Shown here: positions 61,084-64,000 of the stretch, in pieces
How positions within the stretch are numbered: position 1 is the stretch's first letter
Layout of the letters: each line of letters starts with the position of its first letter
Assembly (NCBI GenBank): GCA_900549995.1
Contig: URQQ01000001.1
Location: 1 to 64,000, forward strand
Length of the DNA: 64,000 nt
Direction of reading: 5' to 3'
Source of the DNA: an uncultured Lachnospiraceae bacterium
Lineage (GTDB): Bacteria; Bacillota; Clostridia; Lachnospirales; Lachnospiraceae
Translations under genes and position numbers: made by a program
Notes under the pieces: model-generated
Databases searched by the model: none
What the model saw: only the letters and a program-made list of their open reading frames with translations
What the model was told of the DNA's origin: nothing

Positions 61084-62301
61084 ATGGTAAAAATAGCAGT
61101 ATTAGGATACGGAACAGTCGGTTCAGGTGTTGTGGAGGTGATCCGTACAAACGGAGCGCTGATCAATGAAAGAGCCGGTGAAGAAATTGTGATAAAGCAT
61201 GTGCTGGATTTAAGGGATTTCCCCGGAGATCCGGTTCAGGAACTGATTACACATGATTTTGAAGAAATTCTGAACGATGAGGAAGTAAAAGTTGTAGTAG
61301 AAGTGATGGGCGGCGTGGAGCCTGCATATACATTTGTGAAAAAGAGTCTGATGGCAGGAAAAAGTGTGGCGACTTCCAACAAGGCGCTTGTGGCGAAACA
61401 TGGTGCTGAACTTCTTGGCATTGCAAAAGAAAAAAATATTAACTTTTTATTCGAGGCCAGTGTCGGCGGAGGGATTCCGATTCTCAGAGTCCTGAATTCA
61501 TCGCTGACAGCGGATGAGATCGAAGAAGTGACAGGAATACTGAACGGAACAACGAATTATATGCTGACGAAGATGTTCTATGAGGATGCGGACTATGATA
61601 CGGTGCTCAAAGAAGCGCAGGCCAATGGTTATGCAGAAGCGAATCCGGAGTCGGACGTAGAGGGATATGATGCCTGCAGGAAAATCGCGATACTGTCTTC
61701 CCTGATCTCAGGAAAGCAGGTGGACTTCGAAGATATCTATACGGAAGGGATCACAAAAATTACATCCCGTGATATGCATTATGCGAAGCAGATGGGGATG
61801 ACGATCAAACTTCTGGCATCCAGCAAAAGGGATGGGGATAAAATCAGCGCGATTGTCGCACCATGTCTGCTGCCGTCCAGCCATCCGCTTCACAGTATCA
61901 ACGGGGTATTTAACTCTATTTTCGTACATGGAAATATGCTGGGAGATGCGATGTTCTATGGAAGCGGCGCAGGAAAGCTGCCGACGGCAAGTGCGGTGGT
62001 AGCTGATGTTGTGGACGAAGTGAAGCATCTGAACCGCAGTATCATGATGCAGTGGACCGGTGAGAAACTGAAACTTGAGGACAAAGAAGCTGTCAGCAGA
62101 AGATTTTTTGTCCGCATGTCTGGGGATGAGGCAGAACTTCTGCCTAGAATTACCGATGATTTCGGCAAGGTGAAAGTTGTGAAAGTTCCGGAGTTTATGG
62201 AGGAATTTGGATTTATCACAGAGGTAATGACTGAAGGAGCGTACGAAAAAGCTGCGGAGGGATATTCAGAAATCATACATATGATTCGTGTGGAGGATTA
62301 A
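61084..62301 (+). CDS. hom: Homoserine dehydrogenase
   Basis: Hom reduces aspartate semialdehyde to homoserine, the entry to threonine and methionine. The 405 residues have the NAD(P) motif GYGTVGSGVVEV, the catalytic Lys in SNKALVAKHG, NGTTNYMLTKM, and GYAEANPESDVEGYDA. A C-terminal ACT domain (about 330-405) may give threonine feedback. It follows the ACT protein by 5 bases and precedes apgM by 2 bases, so the genes form one operon. Confidence 0.95.
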   Translation: MVKIAVLGYGTVGSGVVEVIRTNGALINERAGEEIVIKHVLDLRDFPGDPVQELITHDFEEILNDEEVKVVVEVMGGVEPAYTFVKKSLMAGKSVATSNKALVAKHGAELLGIAKEKNINFLFEASVGGGIPILRVLNSSLTADEIEEVTGILNGTTNYMLTKMFYEDADYDTVLKEAQANGYAEANPESDVEGYDACRKIAILSSLISGKQVDFEDIYTEGITKITSRDMHYAKQMGMTIKLLASSKRDGDKISAIVAPCLLPSSHPLHSINGVFNSIFVHGNMLGDAMFYGSGAGKLPTASAVVADVVDEVKHLNRSIMMQWTGEKLKLEDKEAVSRRFFVRMSGDEAELLPRITDDFGKVKVVKVPEFMEEFGFITEVMTEGAYEKAAEGYSEIIHMIRVED

Positions 62302-62303
62302 AA

Positions 62304-63509
62304 ATGAAGTATATCATAGTACTGGGAGACGGTATGGCAGATGAGCCGGTGGACAGCATCGGAGGACGTACGGCACTTCAGGCAGCACAGACACCGAATA
62401 TGGATGCACTCGCAAAAGTGTCAGAGCTTGGGCTTGCATATATGGTGCCGGAAGGAATGGCGCCGGGAAGTGATACAGCCAATCTGTCTGTCCTTGGATA
62501 TGATCCGGTAAAGTATTACAGCGGAAGATCCCCTCTGGAGGCATTGAGCATTGGTGTTGATCTGGAAGATACAGATGTATCGTTCCGCTGTAATCTGGTA
62601 ACGCTTTCGGAAGAGGAAGACAGCTATGATAAACGGCGTATTCTGGATCACAGTTCCGGGGAAATCAGTTCTGAGGATGCAAAAGTCCTGGTCGATGCAT
62701 TGAAGGAAGGGCTTCAAAAAGAAGGCTATGAATTCTATGCAGGAACAAGCTACCGCCATCTTCTTGTATGGAAGAAGGGTCAGGTAATGGAGCTGACGCC
62801 TCCCCATGATATTCTCACAAGGCAGATTGGTGATTATCTGCCAGAAGATCCGGTGCTTCGGGAGATGATGGTGAAGAGTTATGAAATTCTGAATCAGCAT
62901 CCGCTGAATCTGAAGCGTGCGGCTGAAGGGAAGAATAAAGCCAACTCTGCGTGGTTCTGGGGTGCGGGAACAAGGCCGGCACTCACCTCTTTTTCTGAAA
63001 AGACAGGAAAGAAAGGAGTTATGGTCTCCGCGGTGGATCTTCTCAAGGGAATTGCAGCAGGTGCAGGGATGAAGAACCTGACGGTGGAAGGCGCTAATGG
63101 CGGATTACATACGAATTATAAAGGGAAAGCACAGGCGGCGACAGATGCATTGCTGAAGGAAGGCGATGATTTTGCATATATCCATGTGGAAGCTCCGGAT
63201 GAGATGGGGCACCAGGGAAATATTCAGAATAAAATAGAAGCCATCGAATATATTGATGATCAGGTGATAGGAACGGTCAGAAAGGCTTTTTCAGAGGCAG
63301 AAGAAGATTACCGGATGCTTGTGCTTCCGGACCATCCGACGCCGGTCAGCGTACGGACACACACCGGTGGGCCTGTGCCATACATGCTGTACGACAGCCG
63401 GGAAGAAAAGACAGGATGTGCGTCTTACGATGAGGATACAGCTAAATCCAGCGGTCTGGTTTATCGGGAAGGCTATCAGCTGATCAGTCATCTGCTTCAG
63501 GAAAAATAA
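62304..63509 (+). CDS. apgM: Archaeal-type phosphoglycerate mutase homologue (possible homoserine kinase)
   Basis: The 401-residue alkaline phosphatase superfamily protein has metal and phosphoenzyme residues in LGDGMADEP, PGSDTANLSVLG, VEAPDEMGHQGN and PDHPTPVSVRTHTGG. It belongs to COG3635, once described as cofactor-independent phosphoglycerate mutase. Comparative genomics has proposed that COG3635 members beside hom act as an alternative homoserine kinase when thrB is missing. Its place between hom and lysC here supports that second role; sequence alone does not decide. No other thrB is in the window. Confidence 0.85.
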   Translation: MKYIIVLGDGMADEPVDSIGGRTALQAAQTPNMDALAKVSELGLAYMVPEGMAPGSDTANLSVLGYDPVKYYSGRSPLEALSIGVDLEDTDVSFRCNLVTLSEEEDSYDKRRILDHSSGEISSEDAKVLVDALKEGLQKEGYEFYAGTSYRHLLVWKKGQVMELTPPHDILTRQIGDYLPEDPVLREMMVKSYEILNQHPLNLKRAAEGKNKANSAWFWGAGTRPALTSFSEKTGKKGVMVSAVDLLKGIAAGAGMKNLTVEGANGGLHTNYKGKAQAATDALLKEGDDFAYIHVEAPDEMGHQGNIQNKIEAIEYIDDQVIGTVRKAFSEAEEDYRMLVLPDHPTPVSVRTHTGGPVPYMLYDSREEKTGCASYDEDTAKSSGLVYREGYQLISHLLQEK

Positions 63510-63549
63510 ATGTTTCTTCTGAGGCATAAGGAGAGACAGGGAGGATAAT

Positions 63550-64000
63550 ATGTTAATAGTAAAGAAATTCGGCGGCTCATCGGTTGCCAATAAAGAGAGA
63601 ATCTTCAATGTGGCAAAGCGGTGCATTGAGGACTATAAAAAAGGAAATGATGTGGTAGTCGTGCTGTCTGCAATGGGAGATACGACAGATGAACTTCTGG
63701 CACTTGCGAAGGAGATCAACCCAAATGCAAAGAAACGTGAACTGGATATGCTTATGACAACGGGAGAACAGGTTTCTGTGTCTCTGATGGCAATGGCGAT
63801 GCATGCGATGGATGTTCCGGCGGTATCCCTGAATGCATTTCAGGTCATGATGCATTCCACCTCTCATTATGGAAACGCAAGATTTAAGAAGGTAGATACA
63901 GAACGTATATATCATGAACTCGAATCAAGAAAGATTGTGATAGTCACAGGGTTCCAGGGAGTGAACAAATACGACGATTATACAACGCTTGGAAGAGGCG
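63550..64000 (+). CDS. lysC: Aspartate kinase, N-terminal part
   Basis: Aspartate kinase starts the aspartate-family pathway. The 150 visible residues begin MLIVKKFGGSSVANKERI, with VVVLSAMGDTTDE and MTTGEQVSVSLM from the catalytic domain; the rest, including any ACT domains, lies beyond the window end. The gene is 40 bases downstream of apgM with AGGGAGG before the ATG. It completes a hom-apgM-lysC operon feeding homoserine and, with dapA and dapB, lysine. Confidence 0.93.
   Translation, partial: MLIVKKFGGSSVANKERIFNVAKRCIEDYKKGNDVVVVLSAMGDTTDELLALAKEINPNAKKRELDMLMTTGEQVSVSLMAMAMHAMDVPAVSLNAFQVMMHSTSHYGNARFKKVDTERIYHELESRKIVIVTGFQGVNKYDDYTTLGRG

Noticed and set aside
1..64000. CRISPR arrays, rRNA, tRNA, IS elements or prophage genes
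   Set aside because: No regularly spaced direct repeats, tRNA cloverleaves other than the tmRNA ends, transposases, integrases or phage structural genes were recognised.

Overview
The window looks like a stretch of a Lachnospiraceae-type Clostridia chromosome (low-to-middle GC, Gram-positive). Supporting signs are AGGAGG-type ribosome binding sites throughout, HPr kinase beside a ROK glucokinase, a class III fructose-1,6-bisphosphatase, long-form HPF, a tmRNA with an ALAA-ending tag, and lipoproteins with no outer-membrane genes. The genus cannot be fixed from the sequence alone. No IS element, phage, CRISPR array, rRNA or tRNA gene was seen; the one RNA gene is ssrA.

Left part (1-16.5 kb, mostly minus strand): an ABC exporter cassette with a CARDB-like secreted partner; a plus-strand MFS transporter plus ArsR-type regulator behind a consensus promoter whose -10 box sits between the arms of a perfect palindrome; then a minus-strand run made of a zinc-dependent phospholipase-like protein, a membrane-anchored propeller-like protein, an ABC ATPase and large FtsX permease, a response regulator and sensor kinase, hisH, hisF and ung.

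Centre (16.5-21.5 kb): ssrA, a 1094-residue hybrid sensor kinase and a ComEC-like metallo-hydrolase.

Right of centre (21.5-31 kb): the same five genes (response regulator, kinase, hisH, hisF, ung) appear again in the same order but on the plus strand, so the two blocks form a large inverted pair of diverged paralogues centred close to ssrA. The second block continues into a lipoamide dehydrogenase-like gene, uvrC, hprK and glucokinase. Strand composition also seems to flip near ssrA, which together with the inverted blocks suggests an old rearrangement.

31-46 kb: a class A penicillin-binding protein, a YigZ-family gene, then a catabolic island: a PrpR-like regulator with a degenerate ATPase core, a TRAP transporter (P, Q, M), a COG3964-type amidohydrolase, an iron-dependent alcohol dehydrogenase, a PdxA-like dehydrogenase, a DUF1537 acid-sugar kinase, a 2-hydroxyacid dehydrogenase and a DapA-like aldolase. 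It probably imports and degrades a four-carbon sugar acid or a derivative; the full gene set does not match a pathway known to me and is the best candidate here for an undescribed system.

46-64 kb: housekeeping genes. These are hpf, a PsiE-like membrane protein, a PAP2 phosphatase, typA, a double OB-fold protein, dapA and dapB, fbp, a small Asp-rich lipoprotein, a eukaryote-type HisA, secA, a nested palindromic element, prfB with its programmed frameshift, and an ACT-protein/hom/apgM/lysC threonine-lysine operon cut by the window edge.
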